Shown in pieces: positions 8,575 through 15,445 of a stretch of DNA of 64,000 nt. The stretch is from Pseudolysinimonas yzui (GTDB taxonomy: Bacteria; Actinomycetota; Actinomycetes; Actinomycetales; Microbacteriaceae): contig NZ_BNAI01000004.1 in NCBI RefSeq assembly GCF_014653215.1, positions 62,001 through 126,000 on the forward strand. Direction: 5' to 3'. The notes below the pieces were generated by a model, which saw only the letters and a list, made by a program, of their open reading frames with translations, ran no database searches and was not told the DNA's origin. Within the stretch, counting starts at the first letter, position 1, and each line of letters opens with the position of its first letter. A program made the translations under genes and the position numbers.

Positions 8575-9440
8575 CCCTTCACCGCCCCGGCCGCCATGCC
8601 GCCCACCATGCGGCCCTGCACGAGCAGGAAGAACACGATGACGGGCACGGCGATGAGCGTCGAACCGGCCATGATCGCCGCCCAGTCGGTCGCCTGCGTC
8701 GCCTGCACGAAGGCCCGCAACCACACCGGGAGGGTGCGCACCTCGGGTTTCTGCATGATGACGAGGGCGAACAGGAACTCGTTCCACGCCTGGATGAATG
8801 CGAACACCCCGGTCGCGGTGAGCCCCGGCCACAGCAGCGGCAGGGTCACCCGGAAGAACGCGCCGAACCGCGAACAGCCGTCGACCATCGCCGCCTCCTC
8901 GAGCTCGACCGGGATGCCGGCGACGAAGCCGCGGAGCGTCCAGATCGTGAACGGCAGCACCACGGCGAGGTAGACGAGCGTCAGACCGACGATCGAGTTG
9001 AGCAGCTGCCAGCCGTCCAGCACGCGGAAGATCGACACGATCATCGCCTCGGCGGGGATCATCTGCGCGACGAGCAACCCGACGATGAGCGTCTTCTTGG
9101 AGCGGAAGCGGAACCGGGAGAGGGCGAGCGCCGCGAAGAAGGCGAACACCGCCGCGAGCACGACCGTGCTGAGGGTCACCAACAGCGAGGTGCCGAGCGC
9201 GGGGAGGAACTCGATGGTTCCCGACGGCTGCGTCACGACCTTCACGAAGTTGTCGACGGTGAACTGGTCGGGGAAGAAGTGCGGGGTCTGCTCGCGGATC
9301 GCGCTGTTCGGCAGGAACGCCGAGTTGATCATCCAGTACACCGGGAACGCGGAGGCGACGAAGACGACGACCGCGATGACGTTGAGCAGCACGCGCACCG
9401 GGCGCGACCGCGGCTGCGTCGGGGTCAGTTCGCGCCTCAC
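8571..9440 (-). CDS. Carbohydrate ABC transporter permease (second, MalG-type)
   Basis: Inner-membrane permease of 289 residues with six predicted helices and the EAA loop EEAAMVDGCSRFGAFFRVTLPLLWPG. It pairs with the permease encoded directly upstream and the lipoprotein at 10452. The GTG start at 9440 overlaps the upstream stop by 4 nt (GTGA). The operon has no ATPase gene, so a shared MsiK-type ATPase elsewhere would power it, as is usual for actinobacterial sugar importers of the NgcEFG/DasABC kind. Confidence 0.92.
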   Translation of the reverse strand: MRRELTPTQPRSRPVRVLLNVIAVVVFVASAFPVYWMINSAFLPNSAIREQTPHFFPDQFTVDNFVKVVTQPSGTIEFLPALGTSLLVTLSTVVLAAVFAFFAALALSRFRFRSKKTLIVGLLVAQMIPAEAMIVSIFRVLDGWQLLNSIVGLTLVYLAVVLPFTIWTLRGFVAGIPVELEEAAMVDGCSRFGAFFRVTLPLLWPGLTATGVFAFIQAWNEFLFALVIMQKPEVRTLPVWLRAFVQATQATDWAAIMAGSTLIAVPVIVFFLLVQGRMVGGMAAGAVKG

Positions 9441-10348
9441 GATTCCTCCTGCTTGAGCAGCGAGCGGATGTAGTAGCCGGAGAGGGCGAGCATGAGGATG
9501 ACGAGCAGCACCGAGATCGCGCCGCCCGCCCCGAGGTCGCCGGCCCCGATCGAGACCTTGAAGATGTAGACGCCGATCGTGTTGGTCTCCGCCGCGATGC
9601 CGCCGACGGTCTGCAGCGCGTAGATCTGCGAGAACACGCGCATGTCCCAGATGATCTGCAGGATCAGCAGGATGACGAGCACGCCGCGCAGGTAGGGCAG
9701 CACGATCAAGCGAAAGCGCTGCCAGCCGGTCGCGCCGTCGATCTCGGCGGCCTCGAGCACTTCGTTCGGCACCTGGGTCAGCCCGGCGAAGACGGTGAAC
9801 GCGACGAACGGGATCGCCTGCCAGGTGACGATGATCGTCGCGACGAAGAAGAACGAGAGCGGGTCGATGAGCCAGGAGTGCCCGGAGAAGTCGGCGCCGG
9901 TGATCTGGGTGAGCAGGTAGTTCACGACGCCGCGATCGGTGTCGAAGATCCACCCCCAGACGACACTCGCCGTCACCGGCGGCATCGCCCAGGCCAGCAG
10001 CAGGCCGACCGAGACGAGCAGCTTGAAGCCGCCGCCGAGCTTGGTCATGAGCACGCCGATCGCGATGCCGAGCAGCATCGTCAGCAGCACGTTCACGAGG
10101 CAGAAGGCGACGCTACGGCCGAGCACCTGCCAGAACTCGGCGTCGGTGAGCACGTCGGCGTAGTTGTCGAGGCCGACGAACACCGGCGGGGCGCCGAAGA
10201 TCTGGGCGCGGCCGAACTCGAGGAAGGAGGTGACGACCAGCTGGATGAGCGGCCAGGCGGTGAGGGCGAGCAGCACCACCCCGGCCGGAATCAGCAGGAA
10301 CAGGGGGGTGAGGTCGCGCCGTCGCCGCACACGTGCGGTCTGAGACAT
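9437..10348 (-). CDS. Carbohydrate ABC transporter permease (first, MalF-type)
   Basis: 303-residue inner-membrane permease with a cytoplasmic Arg-rich start (MSQTARVRRRRDLTPLF), six predicted helices and the EAA motif EAAEIDGATGWQRFRLIVLPYLRG. It forms the transmembrane pore with the second permease. The gene follows the binding-protein gene after about 100 nt that contain a 14-bp hairpin, which may lower permease expression relative to the binding protein. Likely cargo is GlcNAc or chitobiose, inferred from neighbours. Confidence 0.92.
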   Translation of the reverse strand: MSQTARVRRRRDLTPLFLLIPAGVVLLALTAWPLIQLVVTSFLEFGRAQIFGAPPVFVGLDNYADVLTDAEFWQVLGRSVAFCLVNVLLTMLLGIAIGVLMTKLGGGFKLLVSVGLLLAWAMPPVTASVVWGWIFDTDRGVVNYLLTQITGADFSGHSWLIDPLSFFFVATIIVTWQAIPFVAFTVFAGLTQVPNEVLEAAEIDGATGWQRFRLIVLPYLRGVLVILLILQIIWDMRVFSQIYALQTVGGIAAETNTIGVYIFKVSIGAGDLGAGGAISVLLVILMLALSGYYIRSLLKQEES

Positions 10349-10389
10349 GGCGGGGCCTTTCGGATAGGTTTCTGGCGTGCCCCGGAGTC

Positions 10390-10404
10390 TTCCTAGGGCG
10401 ACGG
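10390..10404. repeat. 15-nt leader repeat, copy 1
   Basis: TTCCTAGGGCGACGG occurs here, upstream of the first permease, and identically at 11719-11733 upstream of the binding-protein gene. Both copies have the same orientation relative to the genes. The core CCTAGG is palindromic. It could be a shared regulator or processing site. Confidence 0.6.
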
Positions 10405-10408
10405 GCGC

Positions 10409-10445
10409 CGGCGGCGCGGCACGGTCGAATCGTGCCGCGCCGCCG
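10409..10445 (-). terminator. 14-bp perfect stem-loop between binding-protein and permease genes
   Basis: Arms CGGCGGCGCGGCAC (10409-10422) and its exact complement (10432-10445) enclose a 9-nt loop, directly after the binding-protein stop. There is no U tract. Such intercistronic hairpins often act as partial terminators or stabilise the upstream message, giving excess binding protein over permease. Confidence 0.7.
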
Positions 10446-10451
10446 TACTAC

Positions 10452-11705
10452 TCACCCGTTGAGGATGTCCTCGATGTCGAGGTCCAGCTGCGTGGCCAGC
10501 TCCTCGATGTCACCGCCGGTGGCGATCTTCACGAAGAAGTCCTGCAGCAGTCGGGCCGCCTCGACATCCGCCCACTTCGGCGAGGCCGGGGTGAGCTTCG
10601 CGTTGGCCGCCGCGTCGGCGATGATCGCCGCGAGCTCCGGCGTGGCCGCCGCGACGTCGCCGCCGAGGGAGGTCTTCGCCGGAACGAGCCCGTTCGCCGC
10701 GAGGATGCCCTGGTACTCGTCGCTGAAGATGATCTTCAGCGCGCTCTCGGCCAGCTCGGGATGAGCCGACTTCGCCGAGATGGCGATGTTCGAGCCGCCG
10801 GCGAACACCTGGGCCGCGCCGCCGTCCTTGCCCGGGAGGGCGTAGTAGCCGAGCGTGTCGGTCAGCGCCGTCGGGGCCTGGTCGGCGTCCGCGATGATCG
10901 ACCAGTACGCCCAGCTCGGAGCCGACAGGGTCGCGCCCTGCTGCTCACGGAACGGCACCCAGACATCCGTCTCGTCGCCGTCCTTCGGGGCGGTGGAGGA
11001 GGCCGCCACCTCGGCGACCTGCTCGAGGCCGGCGAGCGACTCGGGGCTGGAGAACTGCGCGTCCCACTCGCCGCCGTCGAACACCGCGACCTCGCCGCCG
11101 TTCTCCCAGATGAACGGCAGGGCGTTGTACCAGTCCTGGCCGGGCCAGTAGACCCCCGAGACACCGGGCAGCGCCTCCGCGATCGTGCCGGCGTTGGCGA
11201 CGTACTCGTCGAGCGTCGCGGGAACCTCGACGCCGGCCTGCGCGTACTGCGCCGTGTTGTAGAAGACCACCCGCGCACCCGAGTAGTAGGGCGCCGCGTA
11301 GAGGGTGCCCTCGTAGCTGCCGGCTTCGACGAAGCCCGGGAGGAGGTCATCCCCGCCGAGGTCCTCGTAGATGCCGCTCAGGTCACGGAACGCGCCGACC
11401 GACGTGAAGGCCGGGGCCTGCGTGTTGCCGACCTCGACGATGTCGGGGCTGTCGCTCGACGAGAGCGCCGTGGTGAGCGTGTCGACGAGACCGGTCCACT
11501 GCTGCTCCTCGATGACGAGGGTGGAGCCGGGGTTCTCCTCTTCGAAGGTCTCGATCAGGTAGTCGCGCGCGTCCTGCGGGGTGTCCGCACCGACGAGCCA
11601 GACGCGGATCTCGGCGGGTTCCCCGTCTCCGCCGGAGGGCGTCGAGCACCCGGCGAGGACGATCGCGCTCGCGGCCACAGCCGCGGCGAGAGCGAGTTTC
11701 CTCAT
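10452..11705 (-). CDS. Sugar ABC transporter substrate-binding lipoprotein
   Basis: Family-1 extracellular solute-binding protein of 417 residues. The signal peptide MRKLALAAAVAASAIVLAGC ends in a lipobox with Cys at about residue 20, so it is lipid-anchored outside the membrane. The mature part (IRVWLVGADTPQDARDYLIETF onward) is typical of the group. First gene of the operon with two permeases, NagZ, a ROK kinase and NagB, so GlcNAc or chito-oligosaccharide is the inferred ligand. An AAAGGAA Shine-Dalgarno precedes the ATG at 11705. Confidence 0.92.
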   Translation of the reverse strand: MRKLALAAAVAASAIVLAGCSTPSGGDGEPAEIRVWLVGADTPQDARDYLIETFEEENPGSTLVIEEQQWTGLVDTLTTALSSSDSPDIVEVGNTQAPAFTSVGAFRDLSGIYEDLGGDDLLPGFVEAGSYEGTLYAAPYYSGARVVFYNTAQYAQAGVEVPATLDEYVANAGTIAEALPGVSGVYWPGQDWYNALPFIWENGGEVAVFDGGEWDAQFSSPESLAGLEQVAEVAASSTAPKDGDETDVWVPFREQQGATLSAPSWAYWSIIADADQAPTALTDTLGYYALPGKDGGAAQVFAGGSNIAISAKSAHPELAESALKIIFSDEYQGILAANGLVPAKTSLGGDVAAATPELAAIIADAAANAKLTPASPKWADVEAARLLQDFFVKIATGGDIEELATQLDLDIEDILNG

Positions 11706-11718
11706 TGTCGTGTTTCCT

Positions 11719-11733
11719 TTCCTAGGGCGACGG
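11719..11733. repeat. 15-nt leader repeat, copy 2
   Basis: Second identical copy of TTCCTAGGGCGACGG, just upstream of the Shine-Dalgarno of the binding-protein gene; see 10390-10404. Confidence 0.6.
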
Positions 11734-11735
11734 TG

Positions 11736-11781
11736 CCGCAGGGCTGCGGACACCCCGTGGTGCATGGGGTCAACTGACCCC
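11736..11781. promoter_or_regulatory. Two palindromes upstream of the GlcNAc operon
   Basis: CCGCAGGGCTGCGG (11736-11749, arms 6+6) and GGGGTCAACTGACCCC (11766-11781, arms 7+7) lie between the ROK repressor 3' end and the binding-protein gene. The second covers the repressor stop codon. Position suits an operator or a terminator for the repressor gene; the sequence does not decide. I see no DasR-like TGGTCTAGACCA site. Confidence 0.45.
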
Positions 11782-12891
11782 GAGCCGACCGGAGAGCACC
11801 ATGGCGGCGGCGCCGCGCATGACGATGTCCTCTCCGAGCGCGCTTCCCCGCAGGCTCAGATCGCCGTGGAACTCGGCCATCGTGCGCGCGCGAAGGGTGG
11901 TGAGGGCCGCCGATGCGAGCGGGCCGTCGAGCAGGTGGCTGGGACCGCTGAGGATGACCTCGGCGAGATCCAGGGCCCCGACGATCGGGGCGAGGGCGAT
12001 GCCGAGACGCTCGCCGGCGCGGGCGAGGATCTCGTCGCGGTCGCCGGGGGCGGCCGCGATGCGGGCTTCGAGCCGGGGCGTGGCAAGCCAGGTCTCCAGG
12101 CAGCCGCGCTTGCCGCACGCGCACTCCTCGCCGCCGTCGGTGCCGACGACGACGTGGCCGATCTCGCCCGCCGAGAAGCGGGCCCCCGAAAGCAGGGTGC
12201 CGCCGACGAGGAGCCCTGCACCGACACCGTTGCCGATCTTGACGACCATCGTGTCGCTCAAGGCATCCCCGAACGAGTGCTCGGCGAGCGCGGCGACGTT
12301 CGCGTCGTTCGCGACGAGGGTGGGAAGGCCGAGTTCGGCGGTGAGGCGCTCCTGAAGCGGGAGATCGTGCCAGCCGAGGTTCGGCGCGGTCAACACGATG
12401 CCGGCGAGGTCGACGACACCGGGCGACCCGATCCCGACCCCGAGGATCGGCACCGTCGCGCGCGCCGCGAGATCGCGTGCGAGATCGATGACCTTGGCGA
12501 CCGCGGCTTCGCCGGTCGCGCCGTCGAGTGCCACAGTGACGCGGTCGTGGACTCCGCCATCGAGGTCGAGCAGCGCCCCGCGGAACGCGTCGTGCGCGGA
12601 GAGGTCGATGCCGAGGATGCGGAAGCCGGCGCGATCGATGTCGACCAGCGTCGCCGGCTTGCCCGGACGGGCCTCGTCACGCGTGCCCTGTTCGACGACG
12701 AGGGCGTCGGCGATCAGCTCCGAGATCAGGTCGGAGATCGTCACGCGGGTCAGGCCGGTCGCCCGGGCGAGATCGGCACGACTCATCGCGCCCGCCGAGT
12801 ACAGGGTCTGAAGGACGAGCGACCGGTTGTGTCCCCGGGCGTGCTCAGGGAGCGACTTGGCGGTCGTTCGCAGTGACGAGCGGGAGGGCAT
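11770..12891 (-). CDS. ROK-family transcriptional repressor (NagC/XylR-like)
   Basis: 373 residues: an N-terminal winged HTH (about residues 25-75, GAMSRADLARATGLTRVTISDLISELI) and a ROK sugar-sensing domain with the zinc motif CACGKRGCLE. It lies 64 nt upstream of, and on the same strand as, the amino-sugar operon it probably controls, with a GlcNAc-type effector inferred. The ATG at 12891 sits 7 nt after a -10-like TTTACT covered by a palindrome, which suggests leaderless translation and autoregulation. Confidence 0.9.
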   Translation of the reverse strand: MPSRSSLRTTAKSLPEHARGHNRSLVLQTLYSAGAMSRADLARATGLTRVTISDLISELIADALVVEQGTRDEARPGKPATLVDIDRAGFRILGIDLSAHDAFRGALLDLDGGVHDRVTVALDGATGEAAVAKVIDLARDLAARATVPILGVGIGSPGVVDLAGIVLTAPNLGWHDLPLQERLTAELGLPTLVANDANVAALAEHSFGDALSDTMVVKIGNGVGAGLLVGGTLLSGARFSAGEIGHVVVGTDGGEECACGKRGCLETWLATPRLEARIAAAPGDRDEILARAGERLGIALAPIVGALDLAEVILSGPSHLLDGPLASAALTTLRARTMAEFHGDLSLRGSALGEDIVMRGAAAMVLSGRLGVS

Positions 12892-12893
12892 GC

Positions 12894-12952
12894 GGGTTAG
12901 TAAACCCTACGAACAAACCGAACGCAACTTTTGAGAGGATGGTTAACAAACT
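12894..12952 (-). promoter_or_regulatory. Promoter and operator of the ROK repressor gene
   Basis: On the minus strand: -35 TTGCGT (12922-12927), 17-bp spacer, -10 TTTACT (12899-12904), then 7 nt to the ATG. The palindrome GGGTTAGTAAACCC (12894-12907) covers the -10, and a related GGTTAACAAACT (12941-12952, 9 of 12 matching) lies upstream of the -35. TTAGT/AAAC half-sites are reminiscent of ROK-family (XylR) operators. Autorepression is an inference. Confidence 0.6.
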
Positions 12953-12976
12953 TGTGATCTTCCGGGCTGACTCCGC

Positions 12977-13531
12977 TCAGGCCGTCAGCGCCCGGAGCAG
13001 GCTGCCCACCATGTCGCCCCGGTCGACCATCAGGGGTCCGGCACCGCCACGAGCGAGCAGCTCGAGTCCGAGGGCCGTCCCGACCGCCGCGAACGCTCGA
13101 CGCCGCGCCTCGTCCGTCTCGATGCCGAGCTCGACGAGCGCCGAGGCGACGTAGTCGACCCGGCGTGCGGTCACGGTGCGCACCCAGTCGGTGACGCCCT
13201 CCCGTTCCGCGTCGAGGTAGAGGCTGGCCTCGCCGGGCATCCGGCGCTGGCTGATCGCTCGGAACAGCACCGCGAGCCGTTCGCGCGGGTCGGCGGCGGC
13301 ATCGGCTTCCACCGTGAACCGGTCGGTCTCTTCGCGCGACCACCGGTCCATGACCGCGGCGACGAGGGCGGCCCGGTCGGCGAAGTGGTGGTAGAACGAG
13401 CCCTTCGTCGTGCCGAGGTCGCGTGCGATCGCCTCGACCCGCACCCCGCCGAGTCCGCCGTCGTGAAAGCGCGCGTAGCCGGCGGCGATCCAGTCGTCCG
13501 CGCTGAGGCGAGTTGCGGATGCCATGACCAT
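12977..13531 (-). CDS. TetR-family transcriptional regulator
   Basis: 184-residue regulator with an N-terminal HTH (RVEAIARDLGTTKGSFYHHFADR, about residues 30-55) and a helical ligand domain of TetR_C type. It is divergent from the DUF2867/flavin operon across 47 nt that contain two palindromes overlapping both starts. Starts at 13531 (MVM...) and 13525 are possible; 13531 is 5 nt behind a TACGCT -10. Ligand unknown. Repression of itself and the divergent operon is the natural reading. Confidence 0.9.
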   Translation of the reverse strand: MVMASATRLSADDWIAAGYARFHDGGLGGVRVEAIARDLGTTKGSFYHHFADRAALVAAVMDRWSREETDRFTVEADAAADPRERLAVLFRAISQRRMPGEASLYLDAEREGVTDWVRTVTARRVDYVASALVELGIETDEARRRAFAAVGTALGLELLARGGAGPLMVDRGDMVGSLLRALTA

Positions 13532-13566
13532 ACGCTAGCGTACGGAGCGACATACGCCACCGTATG
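13529..13566. promoter_or_regulatory. Two TetR-type operators in the divergent promoter
   Basis: TACGCTAGCGTA (13531-13542) is a perfect 12-nt palindrome within CATACGCTAGCGTACG, and CATACGCCACCGTATG (13551-13566) has perfect 6-bp arms. The two share CATACG/CGTAxG half-sites, with centres about 22 nt apart, two helical turns. They cover the TetR start and its TACGCT -10, and reach to 12 nt before the DUF2867 start. Confidence 0.8.
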
Positions 13567-13578
13567 GAAGGACGCCGG

Positions 13579-14106
13579 ATGAGCCTCACAGCCTGGTCGA
13601 TCGCGCTGCGCGACATCCCGCACCCCGACTACGCCGACGCCAGCATCGCCCCCATCGGACCCGACGACCCCGTCGATCCGGCGGTGTGGGCGCGCACCCT
13701 GTTCGGCCTGGAGTCGATGCCGCGCTGGGTCGTCGCGGCGCTGCACGTGCGCCAGCTCGCCGTGCGGCTCATCGGCATCCCGCCCGCTCCCCGCGACGTG
13801 TTCCAGGTCAGGGAACGCGTCGGCGACGAGGTGCTCATCGCGGCCGACGACACGCACCTCGACTTCCGATGCGGCGTCGCGATCGACGAGCGGATGCGAC
13901 TGCTGCGGGTGACGACGACCGTGCGGTTCAACGGCTGGCGGGGACGGGTGTACTTCGTGCCGGTGCGCCTCGCGCATCCGATCGTGGTGCGCGCGATGAT
14001 CCGCGGAGCACGGCGCTCGTTCGCCCGCGCAGCGCCGGTGGGTGACACGTCCAGCAAATTCACGGGGAGAAGAAAGACTTCGGCGCACCGAACTCTGGAA
14101 GGCTGA
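13579..14106 (+). CDS. DUF2867-family protein
   Basis: 175-residue protein of the DUF2867 type, a domain of unknown function often found alone or behind SDR epimerases; no signal peptide. The ATG at 13579 has GGAAGGA at 6 nt spacing; an in-frame ATG at 13564 lies inside the operator. The last 20 or so residues after RSFARAAPVG are Lys/Thr/Ser-rich and more AT-rich than the rest, looking unlike family sequence. Only 4 nt separate it from the FMN-binding lipoprotein, so it heads the TetR-controlled flavin operon. Confidence 0.75.
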   Translation: MSLTAWSIALRDIPHPDYADASIAPIGPDDPVDPAVWARTLFGLESMPRWVVAALHVRQLAVRLIGIPPAPRDVFQVRERVGDEVLIAADDTHLDFRCGVAIDERMRLLRVTTTVRFNGWRGRVYFVPVRLAHPIVVRAMIRGARRSFARAAPVGDTSSKFTGRRKTSAHRTLEG

Positions 14107-14110
14107 ACTC

Positions 14111-14551
14111 ATGGCCTCCTCACAGACTCCTCGCCTCCTCGCCCTCGGATTCGCCGGACTCGGCGTCGCCACCGCACTCGCCGGCTGCAGCGCCGCCACC
14201 GCAGACGGCGGCAGCGACGTCGGCAACGGCGGCGGCGAGGTCGACACCTCCGCCGAGTACGCCGACGGCACCTACACCGCCGACGGCTCGTACAACGCCC
14301 CGTCGGGCGAAGAGTCGATCACGGTCGAGATCACCCTCGTCGACGACGTCGTGACGGATGTCGTCGTCACCCCGCACGCCACCGAGGGCAACCAGGCGCA
14401 GTTCCAGGGGCAGTTCGCCTCGGGGATCGCCGCGGAGGTGAAGGGCAAGGACATCGACACCCTCAACGTGTCGCGCGTCGGCGGGTCGTCGCTCACGAGC
14501 GGCGGGTTCAACCAGGCCCTCGAGGCCATCAAGGCCGACGCCCTCGCCTGA
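14111..14551 (+). CDS. FMN-binding-domain lipoprotein (ApbE flavinylation substrate)
   Basis: 146 residues. The signal peptide ends in ALAGC (lipid Cys26), followed by a Gly/Asp/Ser linker and an FMN_bind domain (about residues 49-146). The C-terminal GGSSLTSGGFNQAL (124-137) aligns with the SGATxTS flavinylation site; the acceptor position is Ser127 here, not Thr. It should carry covalent FMN outside the membrane and relay electrons. GGAAGG lies 8 nt before the ATG. ApbE and the NqrB-FNR fusion follow directly, which strongly supports the role. Confidence 0.85.
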   Translation: MASSQTPRLLALGFAGLGVATALAGCSAATADGGSDVGNGGGEVDTSAEYADGTYTADGSYNAPSGEESITVEITLVDDVVTDVVVTPHATEGNQAQFQGQFASGIAAEVKGKDIDTLNVSRVGGSSLTSGGFNQALEAIKADALA

Positions 14552-14572
14552 TCGACCCGGCCGGCGACTCCC

Positions 14573-15445
14573 GTGATCGTCGACCCGCTTCCGGTCGCCT
14601 GGCGATTCGAGGCGATCGGCACGCACTGGCGCATCGACACCCGGGAGCCGCTCCCGCCTGACGTCGCGCGCGCGGTCAGCGAACGGGTGGAACGCTTCGA
14701 CCGCGACTGGTCACGCTTTCGGGCCGACTCGCTCGTCTCACGGATCGCGGCGCAACCGGGCCGCCACGTGCTGCCGGCCGACGCGGTCGCCCTTCTCGGC
14801 TTCTACCGCGAACTCTACGACGCGACCTCCGGCCGGGTGTCCCCGCTCGTCGGGCGCACCCTCGAGGCCCTCGGCTACGACGCCGCGTACCGGCTGCGCG
14901 CCGCCGCCGACATCCCCACGGTTCCGTCGTGGGACGACGCGGTCGCCTGGGACGGCGAGGCGCTCGAGACGGTGCGGCCGGTGCTGCTGGATGTCGGCGC
15001 CGCCGGCAAGGGGTACCTCGTCGACCTCGTGAGCGACGTGCTCGCGGCCGCGGGCATCCGCGAGCACATCGTCGACGCGAGCGGCGATCTGCGCACCCGC
15101 GACGTGCCGATGCGGATCGCGCTCGAGCATCCCCTCGATCCCCGCAAGGCCGTGGGCGTCGCCGACCTCCGCGACGGGGCGTTCTGCGCGAGCGCATCCA
15201 ATCGCCGGGCGTGGGGCGACGGGCTCCACCACGTGCTCGACGCCGCCACCGGCCTCCCCACCCGCGACGTCATCGCGACCTGGGTGATCGCGCCGACCGC
15301 GCTCGTCGCCGACGGCATCGCCACCGCGCTGTTCCTCGACCCGGATCCGCAACTGGTCGCCCGCCACGGCGCCGCTTTCGCCAGAATGTGGGGTGATGGG
15401 CGCGTCGACGCGTCCGACCACTTCCCAGGGGAGATCTTCGAATGA
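14573..15445 (+). CDS. apbE: FAD:protein FMN transferase ApbE
   Basis: Transfers FMN from FAD to Thr/Ser of extracytosolic proteins such as the one encoded just upstream. 290 residues with the ApbE order: MGT-like substrate site, DVGAAGKGYLVD, DASGDLRTR (metal and FAD site), HHVLDAATGLP and DGIATALFLD. It lacks an obvious signal peptide, so how it reaches its substrate is unclear from sequence. GTG start at 14573 without a good Shine-Dalgarno; the next gene overlaps by 4 nt. Confidence 0.92.
   Translation: MIVDPLPVAWRFEAIGTHWRIDTREPLPPDVARAVSERVERFDRDWSRFRADSLVSRIAAQPGRHVLPADAVALLGFYRELYDATSGRVSPLVGRTLEALGYDAAYRLRAAADIPTVPSWDDAVAWDGEALETVRPVLLDVGAAGKGYLVDLVSDVLAAAGIREHIVDASGDLRTRDVPMRIALEHPLDPRKAVGVADLRDGAFCASASNRRAWGDGLHHVLDAATGLPTRDVIATWVIAPTALVADGIATALFLDPDPQLVARHGAAFARMWGDGRVDASDHFPGEIFE

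Noticed and set aside
10377-11777. 466-codon plus-strand frame opposite the binding-protein gene
   Set aside because: Antisense shadow; the lipoprotein on the minus strand has signal peptide and family motifs.
13564-13578. DUF2867 start at ATG 13564
   Set aside because: It lies in the operator palindrome, and ATG 13579 has a proper Shine-Dalgarno.
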